From the NCBI GenBank assembly GCA_002411345.1, contig DHSL01000049.1:1-17647 (forward strand): a stretch of DNA of 17,647 bases. Direction: 5' to 3'. The notes under the pieces were generated by a model. The model was not told the origin of the DNA. It worked only from the letters and a program-made list of their open reading frames with translations, and did not search any database. The position numbers and the translations under genes are program-made. Source of the stretch: Bacteroidales bacterium UBA5287 (GTDB lineage: Bacteria; Bacteroidota; Bacteroidia; Bacteroidales; Dysgonomonadaceae). Positions 1-6,828 of this stretch are shown piece by piece (position 1 is the first letter of the stretch; every line of letters begins with the position of its first letter).

Positions 1-22
1 GCTGTCAATCTTTTGAGACAGC
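1..22. other. Hairpin truncated by window edge (terminator or insertion-sequence end)
   Basis: GCTGTC (1-6) is the exact reverse complement of GACAGC (17-22), with a 10-nt loop. The right arm continues with CTC, so the stem probably extends left of the window. No T-tract follows on the plus strand; the minus-strand continuation is outside the window. The minus-strand reading GGCTGTCTCAAAAG resembles the motif at 17628-17647. Its role cannot be decided here. Confidence 0.35.
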
Positions 23-82
23 CTCATCTCTGTATTATTCTGTTTTTCTGAGTATGCTAAACACAACTTTTTAGCATCATGG

Positions 83-192
83 TCTCACCTACCTCCGACT
101 ATGCTCCGACTCACCTCCGGCGATGGTCCGGCGATGGTCCGGCGATGGTCCGGTGATGGTCCGACGATGGTCCGGTGATGGTCCGACTATGG
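83..192. repeat. 11-bp tandem repeat array, ten units
   Basis: Ten consecutive 11-bp units fill 83-192. The last seven (starting at 116, 127, 138, 149, 160, 171 and 182) follow the consensus TCCGGCGATGG: three are identical and the others differ at one or two positions (C/T at position 6, A for G at position 5). The first three (83, 94, 105) are more diverged, so the array decays toward its left end. Eleven is not a multiple of three, and no gene covers the array, so it is not a protein repeat. The units are directly adjacent without spacers, so it is not a CRISPR. It is more GC-rich than the AT-rich flanks. Function unknown; it is a likely length-variable minisatellite. Confidence 0.9.
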
Positions 193-232
193 TCTTACTA
201 GCTTTTCAATATTTTTTTAATTTATCCTGACC

Positions 233-270
233 GTTTTTGCAAGTTATTTTCAAAATAATGGTGCAAAAAC
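233..270. repeat. Two-tier inverted repeat
   Basis: GTTTTTGC (233-240) pairs with GCAAAAAC (263-270). Inside it, TTATTTT (244-250) pairs with AAAATAA (252-258) around a single C. The 38-nt element is nearly symmetrical apart from the AAG/TGGT internal mismatch. It is AT-rich, so the RNA hairpin would be weak; a protein-binding site or weak terminator for the leftward MATE gene is possible. Confidence 0.5.
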
Positions 271-304
271 TTAACATGGAGTTTTAAGAATATTAACATT
301 TTAC

Positions 305-320
305 GAACATAAATATGTTC
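305..320. repeat. 16-bp perfect palindrome
   Basis: GAACATA (305-311) and TATGTTC (314-320) are exact reverse complements around AA. The site lies about 75 bp beyond the end of the MATE gene. It has the shape of a dimeric-regulator site or small hairpin, but no T-tract follows on either strand and no start codon is near it on the plus strand. The remainder of 193-396 shows nothing recognisable. Confidence 0.45.
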
Positions 321-396
321 TTCCTTACATTAAATCTTTACTTCCCTAATCAAAATTGGGTCTTCTCAGAACTTTAATTCCTCTCTCGCAAGCTCT

Positions 397-1788
397 TTAT
401 ATCTTCGCTTTCCCGTTAAAATTGTACTCTTTTTTAACTTTGTTGAACTGGTAAAATAATGTGGATGTTGAAATAATAAATGCGATTAAGTCGGCGCTGG
501 GGATACTGCTGAATACTCCTGCTAATCCAAAATACTTGGGCAAAATAAACAGGAATGGAATAAGGAATATGAGCTGACGGGTAAGTGATAGGAAGATCGA
601 AATCTTGGGCTTACCTACGGTCTGAAAGAAATTACTTATAACGACTTGGGCACCGACTAATGGGAACATGGCAAAACTTAACCGCAATCCTTTTACGGAT
701 ATGTCTATCAACTCCTGATCGGTGGTGAACATGCTGACAATGGTCCTGGGAAATAACTCGGATAAAAGAAATCCTATTGTGGTGACAGTTACACCGCCTA
801 TTAGAGAATATTTGAGTACGGAAAAGGCGCGATTCATCTTTTTCGCTCCGTAATTATATCCTGCTACGGGTTGCATACCCATTGTTATTCCAACAACAAT
901 CATCAAAAACAATGTGAGAATTCGATTGATAATGCCGTATGCTCCAATTGCTAAGTCACCGCCATAACGGGTTAAACTGAGGTTGATAATGGATACTACC
1001 AAACTGGAGGCCATATTCATAAGGAATGGGGAAAGACCGATGGCTAACATCTGCTTGACGGTACTGAATGAGAATTTGAATCCTTTTGTGAAATGTATAT
1101 AATTATTTTTATTGAGAAAATGAGACATTACCCAAACAAGTCCGGCAAATTGGGATATAACGGTGGCAAGGGCTGTTCCTCTCATGCCCCATTTAAAACC
1201 AAATATGAAGAGGGGAGCAAGAACTACATTGATGGCTACGGTCAGAAATGACGACTGCATGGCTTTCTTGGGATATCCGCTCACACGCATAATGTTGTTC
1301 AATCCAAGAAATACAAAACTTATGGGGTAACCAATAAGAATAACTTCCATGAAATCACGTGCATAGGGTAACAAGGCGTCGCTCGCTCCAAACATCCGAA
1401 GTATGGGGTCAAGAAAGATAATGGTTACACCGCTTAGTATAACGGAGTTTATAGTGTTTAAAAGGGCTACATGTCCCAAGATGGAGGCAGCGCCTTCTTC
1501 GTCTTTCTTACCTAATCGGATAGAGGTGAGTGTGGCTCCTCCAACACCAATAAGCGTCGAAAAGGCGGCCATAATATTCATTATTGGGAATGTGGCGGCC
1601 ATGGCGGATATGGCTAATGAACCAATTCCATGCCCTACAAAAATACTGTCTATGATATGGTACAACGCGGTGACAATCATACCGGTAATTGCCGGTAATG
1701 AATATTGTAACAATAATTTCTTGATGTCGCCTGTACCTAATAAATGGGGATCACTTGTACTACTACCTAAAACACTTGCCTTACTCAT
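397..1788 (-). CDS. MATE family multidrug/Na+ or H+ antiporter (MepA-like)
   Basis: This is an inner-membrane multi-antimicrobial extrusion protein of 463 residues, the usual size for the family, which normally has 12 membrane helices in two related halves. The N-terminus carries LLLQYSLPAITGMIV and YHIIDSIFVGHGIG (residues about 26-56), with an acidic residue (Asp47) in the first helix as in many MATE pumps. A TRQLIFLIPFLFILPKYFG segment lies in the C-terminal half. MATE proteins exchange Na+ or H+ for cationic drugs or metabolites; the substrate cannot be read from the sequence. The gene is 55 nt downstream of the activase gene on the same strand but has its own -7-like box in the gap. The start is the first ATG and places the LLGTGDIKKLL segment as in MepA-like proteins. 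Family call is secure; drug specificity unknown. Confidence 0.93.
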   Translation of the reverse strand: MSKASVLGSSTSDPHLLGTGDIKKLLLQYSLPAITGMIVTALYHIIDSIFVGHGIGSLAISAMAATFPIMNIMAAFSTLIGVGGATLTSIRLGKKDEEGAASILGHVALLNTINSVILSGVTIIFLDPILRMFGASDALLPYARDFMEVILIGYPISFVFLGLNNIMRVSGYPKKAMQSSFLTVAINVVLAPLFIFGFKWGMRGTALATVISQFAGLVWVMSHFLNKNNYIHFTKGFKFSFSTVKQMLAIGLSPFLMNMASSLVVSIINLSLTRYGGDLAIGAYGIINRILTLFLMIVVGITMGMQPVAGYNYGAKKMNRAFSVLKYSLIGGVTVTTIGFLLSELFPRTIVSMFTTDQELIDISVKGLRLSFAMFPLVGAQVVISNFFQTVGKPKISIFLSLTRQLIFLIPFLFILPKYFGLAGVFSSIPSADLIAFIISTSTLFYQFNKVKKEYNFNGKAKI

Positions 1789-1798
1789 AAATCGGGTG

Positions 1799-1806
1799 CA
1801 AAGTTA
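1799..1806 (-). promoter_or_regulatory. -7 box for the MATE gene
   Basis: The minus strand reads TAACTTTGCA, matching the Bacteroides -7 consensus TAnnTTTG with the common following CA. It ends only 10 nt before the MATE ATG, so the leader would be a few nucleotides at most. No TTTG -33 element is seen at the usual spacing. Confidence 0.4.
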
Positions 1807-1843
1807 CTAAAAAATAACTATCTTTGTTTCTCAACATAAGTTG

Positions 1844-4800
1844 TTAATTAATTTTATCAATAGAGACTTTCTTCTTATTCTTACTGACGGAAGGGGATAG
1901 ACCGATAATATGCTTCGTATTAAAGGTTTCGTTTGTATTCTTTGGAATAAGAAAATGAAGTCGGTTTTGTAAATTTACAGGGGCTGTCCCGCCATCAACA
2001 TCTAAATATAGAAGGTTGAGGTTGGGATGGAGCTCTTTCAATCTTTTTTCTACTCCCTTGGCTATGACATGGTTGGCAATACAACCGAATGGTTGTATGC
2101 AGACTACTCTGTCAATTCCTTCTTTTGCCATATTGGAGATCTCGCCGGCTAAGGCCCAACTTTCACCAAATTGATTGGCTAAATCTAACACGTTTGATGC
2201 CATTTCGGCAAGTGTATGGATCGAAGTACGCTTCCTGCGAAAACGAAACTTGGTCATTCGCTTGTCTATCTGGGCATTCCAATAATCTACATATGATTCA
2301 ATAAAAGGGGTGAGACGGTTCGAAATCCAACTGCCTTTGCGCATATGGTTGCTTTCATTGACGGGATTATTGATGATCCGCTCGGATAGAAAACTCATAA
2401 TCCCGGGTGTCACAATTTCTATCTTCTGATCTCTCAACCATTTGGAGACATTGCCTTGTGAAAAACTGTTGTATTTGACATAGATCTCACCAACTATGCC
2501 GACTTGAGTATATTCTTCGTCGTCTATCTCTACTTGATTGAATTCTTGAATTGTATCTTCTAACAATCGAAGGAGGTCTTTGGTTTTGTTTCTACGGATA
2601 ATATTATCTGCTTTTTCTATGTACTTCTTGACTAGTCTGTCACAATCGCCTTTGTTTATCTCCCTGATTTTAGTGGAGTTGTACATTTCTTGCAATGCAT
2701 CGGAATAGTCGACGGTGCAGACTATTATGTCTAACATCTTCCAAATGTTGAAACTGAACTCTTTTTGATCGTGCTGAGTGGTAGAGCCTATTGCAACAAT
2801 AGGTACATTGGAATATCCTGCCATTGTAAGACCGGACTTAATTTGTGCCAAATAATTGGTGGCACGGCATTGTCCTCCTGTTTGGGTGATGGCGACTACA
2901 GTGTCTTTTGGATCGTAGCTGCCAGATTGAAAGGCGTTTATTATGTCGCCTAATACTAATGTGGAGGGGTAACATACTTCGTTGTGACCGTACTTAAGTC
3001 CTAATTCGGCTGTCTCTTTTGTGGAAATGGGGAGATTGACAATCTTGTATCCGGCGACCTCTCCTAACGCGGGTACAAAGGGGGAAAAGTAGTCTGAGAA
3101 CCAAGGTGCGATAATCGTTTTCTGACGGTCGCTTTTATTATAGAATCGTTGATATCCGTCAAATGGGGCTCTGGTATCCTTTTGCTCATCTTTGGAGGCG
3201 TGGATCGACTCAATGAGGGAGCGAAGCCTTAATCGAATGGAACCGGGACTGGCAATCTCGTCTATACGAATCACAGTGTGGGTTTTGCCTCCGCATTCAA
3301 GTATCTCACGGGCTTCGTCTAAAAAGAATGAATCGGGTCCGCAACCAAAGGAATTCAACTGGATCATCTGAACATTAGAGGGCATCTCGGATATCTTCAA
3401 GGCGGACTGGATCACACGGTTTGGATACGACCATTGGGTAACTATATTGAGGTCTTTGTAACGAATGCTTTCTTCGTTTCGGAATATGTCATCGGTAAAT
3501 GCATGAACTCCTAAATCGGAAAGTATTTGTCCGACTTTTTGATGTATCAATGGATCTGAATGATAGGGCCTTCCGGCTACTACAAAGCAGTATTCTCCTG
3601 ATTCTACGGCTTTCTCGAATTTCTCTTTCTGCTCATTTACCAAAACTTCTTTCATCTTTTTACGTGCTTCAAGGGCAAGGTTGAATGCTTTGTCAAATAC
3701 TTGCTTTGAAACACCTAACGATTCTAAATATCTGTAACTGCCTTTTCGCAACGCAGTTTTGTTGGTGAAAACAATAACGGGTTTGTCTAAAGGGATATTG
3801 TATTCGCCCTCGGGGTTTATAGAGCTTTTAATTACTTCGGAATAACCGGTGACAATGGGACAGTTATAGGAGTTATTTTGACCTTTCTGCTCTTTTTCTT
3901 CTTTTACTACTAATGGAAGGAAGATCCTGTCGACTTTCTCTTCAATGAGCGACTGTACATGTCCATGCACTAATTTTGCGGGGAAACAGATGTTTTCTGA
4001 CATTACACTGCCAACACCTTTTTGATAGAGCTTATAGGTGGATTCGGGTGATAGGGTGATGTTGAAACCACATTCGTTGAGGAGCGTGCTCCAGAATGGA
4101 TAGTTCTCAAACATGTTGAGCACACGCGGAATACCGATATTAATGGCGTTTTCGTGGTGCTTTAATTCTTTTTCAAAGAGGATTCTGTTCTTGACTTCGA
4201 AGGCGTTGTAGCCTTTTTTTGGGGCTGATTCTTTGTTGTAAAAGATCTTTTCGCATTTGTTGCCGGCATAACTGATATTCCCGTTCTCAAAACTGAATCT
4301 TAATACTTTGCAACGATTGGTGCAGCCTTTACAATTCAATTCGCGTTTTTGGATGTTCTCGGGGTGGGGCAACGACTCAATTCCGGTAAAGCGTGTCGAC
4401 TTCTGGTCTTTACGATACATGGATTGTGCATAAAGTGCGGCACCGAGTGCGCCCATCATCTCTGGCATGTCGGTACTGCTTACTTTCTTCCCGGATAATA
4501 GCTCGAGTGCACGAAATACGGCATCGTTTTTAAACGTGCCTCCCTGGACTACAATATTGTCGCCTAACTCGTTTAAATTGTTTATCTTTAGTACTTTGAA
4601 AAGGCAGTTGCGTACGACGGAATAGGCTAGCCCGGCTGATATATCTTCTAACTTGGCATTCTCGCTGAGGGCTTGTTTTACCTTGGAGTTCATAAACACG
4701 GTGCAACGGGTACCTAAATCGTATGGGTATTTGGCTCGACAGGCTATACGGGCAAAGTCTTCTATCTTGATATCGACAGTTGAGGCGAAGGTCTGCAGGA

Positions 4801-6181
4801 ACGATCCGCAACCGGAGGAGCAGGCTTCGTTCAACTCGACTTTTGAAATGACTCCGTTCTTTGTGAAGATGGACTTCATATCTTGTCCGCCAATGTCAAG
4901 TATAAACGATACGTTTGGGTCGACAAACTGGGCTCCTTTTAGATGTGCCATCGTTTCAACGATTCCGTAATCTAATCCGAGCGCGGACTTGATAAGGTCT
5001 TCACCATAACCGGTGGCGGCAGAGGAGATAAATTCGGGATGAACGCCTTTTTCTTCTGTTAAAGCAAAGAACTCATTCAGTCCTTCTGCTGTTTTTCTTA
5101 ATGGATCGCCTTCGTTGGGGGCATAATATTTGAATACACAATTGCCGTGTGTGTCAATAATCAATATTTTTGTGGTGGTTGAACCGGAATCAATTCCCAT
5201 AAAACACTTGAGCACTTTCACTTCACCGATATGTGCGATATTAACGTGTTTAATTTTACGGTTCATCTTCCAAGTGGTGTAAGCATCGTCGTTTTCAAAA
5301 AGAACGGGCATTATTTCGTCGCTTTCAAAATGTCCTTCATCACTTAATTGTGAAAGAATTTGGGGTAGAGTGAAAATGCTGGTTGCTTCTTCATTGGCAA
5401 TTGCACAACCAATTGCAGGGAAGTATTGACTGTTTTGGGGGAGGATGAAATCTTCTTCTTCCAAATTTAGGATCTTTTGAAAAGATTCTCTAAGGGTGGA
5501 AATAAAAGTAAGGGGACCGCCTATTAACATTACGGGCGACTCTATCTTACTGCCGTGACCTAATGATGTAAGGGTTTGAAGTGCGACTGAATAGAATATT
5601 GAAGCGGCAATATCGGGCACCTGAATATTACGTGCGATAAGGTTTTGTACGTCGGTCTTTGCAAATACTCCGCATCTTGATGCAATTGGATAGGTTTGGG
5701 TGCTACTCTCGGCCTGGACGGCCATCTCCGAAACAGAGATATTCAGCAAGTCGGCCATCTGGTCAATATAAGCGCCGGTACCTCCGGCACAACTGCCATT
5801 CATGCGAATTTCGGGTTGGCGGTTCTCTTCAAAGAGTACAATTTTTGCGTCTTCGCCACCAATATCAATCATGGTCTTTACAGCTGAATATTTATAGTTC
5901 ACTGCATTGACAGAAGCGACTACTTCTTGAATAAAAGGGATGTTGGTGCGTTTGGAGATACCGATTCCTGCGGAACCGGTTATATGAATACTGAAAAATG
6001 TATTGGGAAACAGTTCGTTTATCTTTTGAAACTCGTCTGTTAATACTTCGTTTATCTTTGCTTTGTGACGTCTGTAGTTTTTGTATATGATGTCATTTTG
6101 TGCGTTCATCACCACTAACTTTAGTGTTGTTGAACCTACGTCTATGCCTACATGAGGGTTTTGTTGATTTGTGAAATACAT
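1844..6181 (-). CDS. Acyl-CoA dehydratase activase-related protein (BadF/BadG/BcrA/BcrD ATPase fusion)
   Basis: A 1445-residue fusion. Two ASKHA-type ATPase domains stand in tandem, beginning at GIDVGSTTLKLV (about 12-23) and GIDSGSTTTKIL (about 329-340). Each keeps the activase cysteine pair: Cys131 in GSCAGGTGAYIDQM and Cys170 in SRCGVFAKTD; Cys454 in NEACSSGCGSF and Cys493 in TRCTVFMNSK. In HgdC-type activases such cysteines hold a [4Fe-4S] cluster at the dimer interface. A Cys-rich segment follows (NCKGCTNRC and GNKC, about 616-643), then a DUF2229-like region (GIPRVLNMFENYPFW) and HgdB-like stretches (SFGCGPDSFFLDEA, NEVCYPSTLVLGD, QTGGQCRATNYL, QPFGCIANHV). Such proteins are expected to couple ATP hydrolysis to one-electron reduction of a dehydratase or similar enzyme. 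The true substrate of this long Bacteroidetes form is unknown. The ATG at 6181 is preferred over 6238 because family homology begins just after it and the upstream 19 residues look random. Confidence 0.9.
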   Translation of the reverse strand: MYFTNQQNPHVGIDVGSTTLKLVVMNAQNDIIYKNYRRHKAKINEVLTDEFQKINELFPNTFFSIHITGSAGIGISKRTNIPFIQEVVASVNAVNYKYSAVKTMIDIGGEDAKIVLFEENRQPEIRMNGSCAGGTGAYIDQMADLLNISVSEMAVQAESSTQTYPIASRCGVFAKTDVQNLIARNIQVPDIAASIFYSVALQTLTSLGHGSKIESPVMLIGGPLTFISTLRESFQKILNLEEEDFILPQNSQYFPAIGCAIANEEATSIFTLPQILSQLSDEGHFESDEIMPVLFENDDAYTTWKMNRKIKHVNIAHIGEVKVLKCFMGIDSGSTTTKILIIDTHGNCVFKYYAPNEGDPLRKTAEGLNEFFALTEEKGVHPEFISSAATGYGEDLIKSALGLDYGIVETMAHLKGAQFVDPNVSFILDIGGQDMKSIFTKNGVISKVELNEACSSGCGSFLQTFASTVDIKIEDFARIACRAKYPYDLGTRCTVFMNSKVKQALSENAKLEDISAGLAYSVVRNCLFKVLKINNLNELGDNIVVQGGTFKNDAVFRALELLSGKKVSSTDMPEMMGALGAALYAQSMYRKDQKSTRFTGIESLPHPENIQKRELNCKGCTNRCKVLRFSFENGNISYAGNKCEKIFYNKESAPKKGYNAFEVKNRILFEKELKHHENAINIGIPRVLNMFENYPFWSTLLNECGFNITLSPESTYKLYQKGVGSVMSENICFPAKLVHGHVQSLIEEKVDRIFLPLVVKEEKEQKGQNNSYNCPIVTGYSEVIKSSINPEGEYNIPLDKPVIVFTNKTALRKGSYRYLESLGVSKQVFDKAFNLALEARKKMKEVLVNEQKEKFEKAVESGEYCFVVAGRPYHSDPLIHQKVGQILSDLGVHAFTDDIFRNEESIRYKDLNIVTQWSYPNRVIQSALKISEMPSNVQMIQLNSFGCGPDSFFLDEAREILECGGKTHTVIRIDEIASPGSIRLRLRSLIESIHASKDEQKDTRAPFDGYQRFYNKSDRQKTIIAPWFSDYFSPFVPALGEVAGYKIVNLPISTKETAELGLKYGHNEVCYPSTLVLGDIINAFQSGSYDPKDTVVAITQTGGQCRATNYLAQIKSGLTMAGYSNVPIVAIGSTTQHDQKEFSFNIWKMLDIIVCTVDYSDALQEMYNSTKIREINKGDCDRLVKKYIEKADNIIRRNKTKDLLRLLEDTIQEFNQVEIDDEEYTQVGIVGEIYVKYNSFSQGNVSKWLRDQKIEIVTPGIMSFLSERIINNPVNESNHMRKGSWISNRLTPFIESYVDYWNAQIDKRMTKFRFRRKRTSIHTLAEMASNVLDLANQFGESWALAGEISNMAKEGIDRVVCIQPFGCIANHVIAKGVEKRLKELHPNLNLLYLDVDGGTAPVNLQNRLHFLIPKNTNETFNTKHIIGLSPSVSKNKKKVSIDKIN

Positions 6182-6247
6182 TAACTTAAATTGTGTGATT
6201 TGATTAACCGAAAACGGTAAAGCGCGTAATTTGCACAATATTAATTA

Positions 6248-6255
6248 CAAAATTA
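6248..6255 (-). promoter_or_regulatory. Possible -7 box for the activase gene
   Basis: The minus strand reads TAATTTTG, fitting TAnnTTTG. It would start transcription near 6241 and give a leader of about 60 nt before the ATG at 6181. No clear TTTG -33 element is present, so support is modest. It also argues against an upstream start at 6238. Confidence 0.35.
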
Positions 6256-6435
6256 ACGCCAAAAAATGGAAAGTGAACTTTATTTTGGTTTAATGTTTGT
6301 AAATAAACCGAATAATTGATAAAAAAAGCGTCTAGGTTTGGTGGGTAAATAGTGCAATTATCATGCAAGAAAAACGCAATCGATTTAGACACTATATCGA
6401 GTCATAATATAATTGTGTGGAATCATTACATAAGA

Positions 6436-6583
6436 AAAATCGCGCTTGGTTGGATGTTATAATGGCGCAGTTTACAAAGAATTTGCAAAGAATGTGGAGT
6501 GAATAAGCAAAGAATGTTTGGAGTGAATATTTGCAATGTGTGCAAAATGAGGCGATCATCTTGCACGAAAATCGTGCTTGGTT
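6436..6583. repeat. 16-bp direct repeat pair
   Basis: AAAATCGCGCTTGGTT (6436-6451) recurs as AAAATCGTGCTTGGTT (6568-6583), one mismatch in 16. The right copy is part of the GCACGA/TCGTGC hairpin. The pair brackets the 21/23-bp repeat, suggesting one composite intergenic element. Confidence 0.6.
6485..6529. repeat. Near-tandem 21/23-bp direct repeat
   Basis: Copy 1 (6485-6505) and copy 2 (6507-6529) share GCAAAGAATG and GGAGTGAATA and differ by a 2-nt insertion in copy 2. A shorter related piece, ACAAAGAAT, lies just left of copy 1. The pattern is not coding. It may be part of a dispersed intergenic repeat, which cannot be judged from one window. Confidence 0.6.
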
Positions 6584-6611
6584 CAAAAGAGCGTGTGGAA
6601 ATTGTGCGCAA

Positions 6612-6791
6612 TTATTTTTTGATCTGCTGAGTATGCTTGGGATTGATATTTTTTGATGATATATCGCATCCGGAGCAGCTTCCGCAGTAGGGATTGTCGC
6701 TCTTGATAAAAAAGAATTTGTATATGCCGTATCCTAATCTTGCAGCTACGGCAAGACCAATCAGGATTATTATGATGTACTGTATATTCAT
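6612..6791 (-). CDS. FeoB-associated Cys-rich membrane protein
   Basis: A 59-residue protein. It starts with a single hydrophobic helix, MNIQYIIIILIGLAVAARLG (1-20), followed by a basic patch and the motif YCGSCSGCD with three cysteines (Cys36, Cys39, Cys42), then a polar tail ending in KK. Size, one N-terminal membrane helix and the CxxCxxC cluster match the small family regularly encoded beside feoB. Its proposed role is to assist ferrous-iron transport, perhaps by metal or redox handling at the membrane, but its biochemistry is not established. The gene starts 37 nt after the feoAB stop on the same strand and is almost certainly co-transcribed with it. The frame was found by translating the minus strand directly; start ATG at 6789-6791, stop TAA at 6612-6614. 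Confidence 0.88.
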   Translation of the reverse strand: MNIQYIIIILIGLAVAARLGYGIYKFFFIKSDNPYCGSCSGCDISSKNINPKHTQQIKK

Positions 6792-6828
6792 AAATCTTTA
6801 AACATTTTTATCGTGAAAAAGTTGATGT

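Larger units (their letters stand above)
6256..6611. other. Gene-free stretch between activase and feo genes, with short repeats
   Basis: No credible gene is seen. Overlapping short frames here (6392-6611, minus strand) have odd compositions and no family features. The region holds two kinds of direct repeat (6436-6583 and 6485-6529) and a 6-bp hairpin GCACGA-AAA-TCGTGC (6563-6577). A 5-bp hairpin AATTG-TGCG-CAATT abuts the feo-operon stop codon and is followed by T's on the plus strand. No strong leftward terminator for the feo operon could be identified. Confidence 0.5.

Noticed and set aside
83..192. CRISPR array
   Set aside because: The units are 11 bp, directly abutting and without spacers, and no cas genes are present.
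1403..1810. Plus-strand frame of 135 codons opposite the MATE gene
   Set aside because: It lies antisense to a clear transporter gene and shows no domain features.
1819..1826. Plus-strand TATCTTTG resembling a -7 box
   Set aside because: It would transcribe antisense into the activase gene, has no clear -33 element, and the 8-mer is expected by chance in AT-rich DNA.
6182..6238. Nineteen-residue N-terminal extension of the activase from an ATG at 6238
   Set aside because: Homology starts just after the ATG at 6181, the extension looks random, and the likely -7 box ends at 6248, so an RNA starting about 7 nt later would not carry the upstream ATG.
6392..6611. Two overlapping minus-strand frames of 61-64 codons with Cys/Phe/His-rich translations
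   Set aside because: They overlap each other in different frames, show no family features, and their internal similarity comes from the DNA repeats of the intergenic element.
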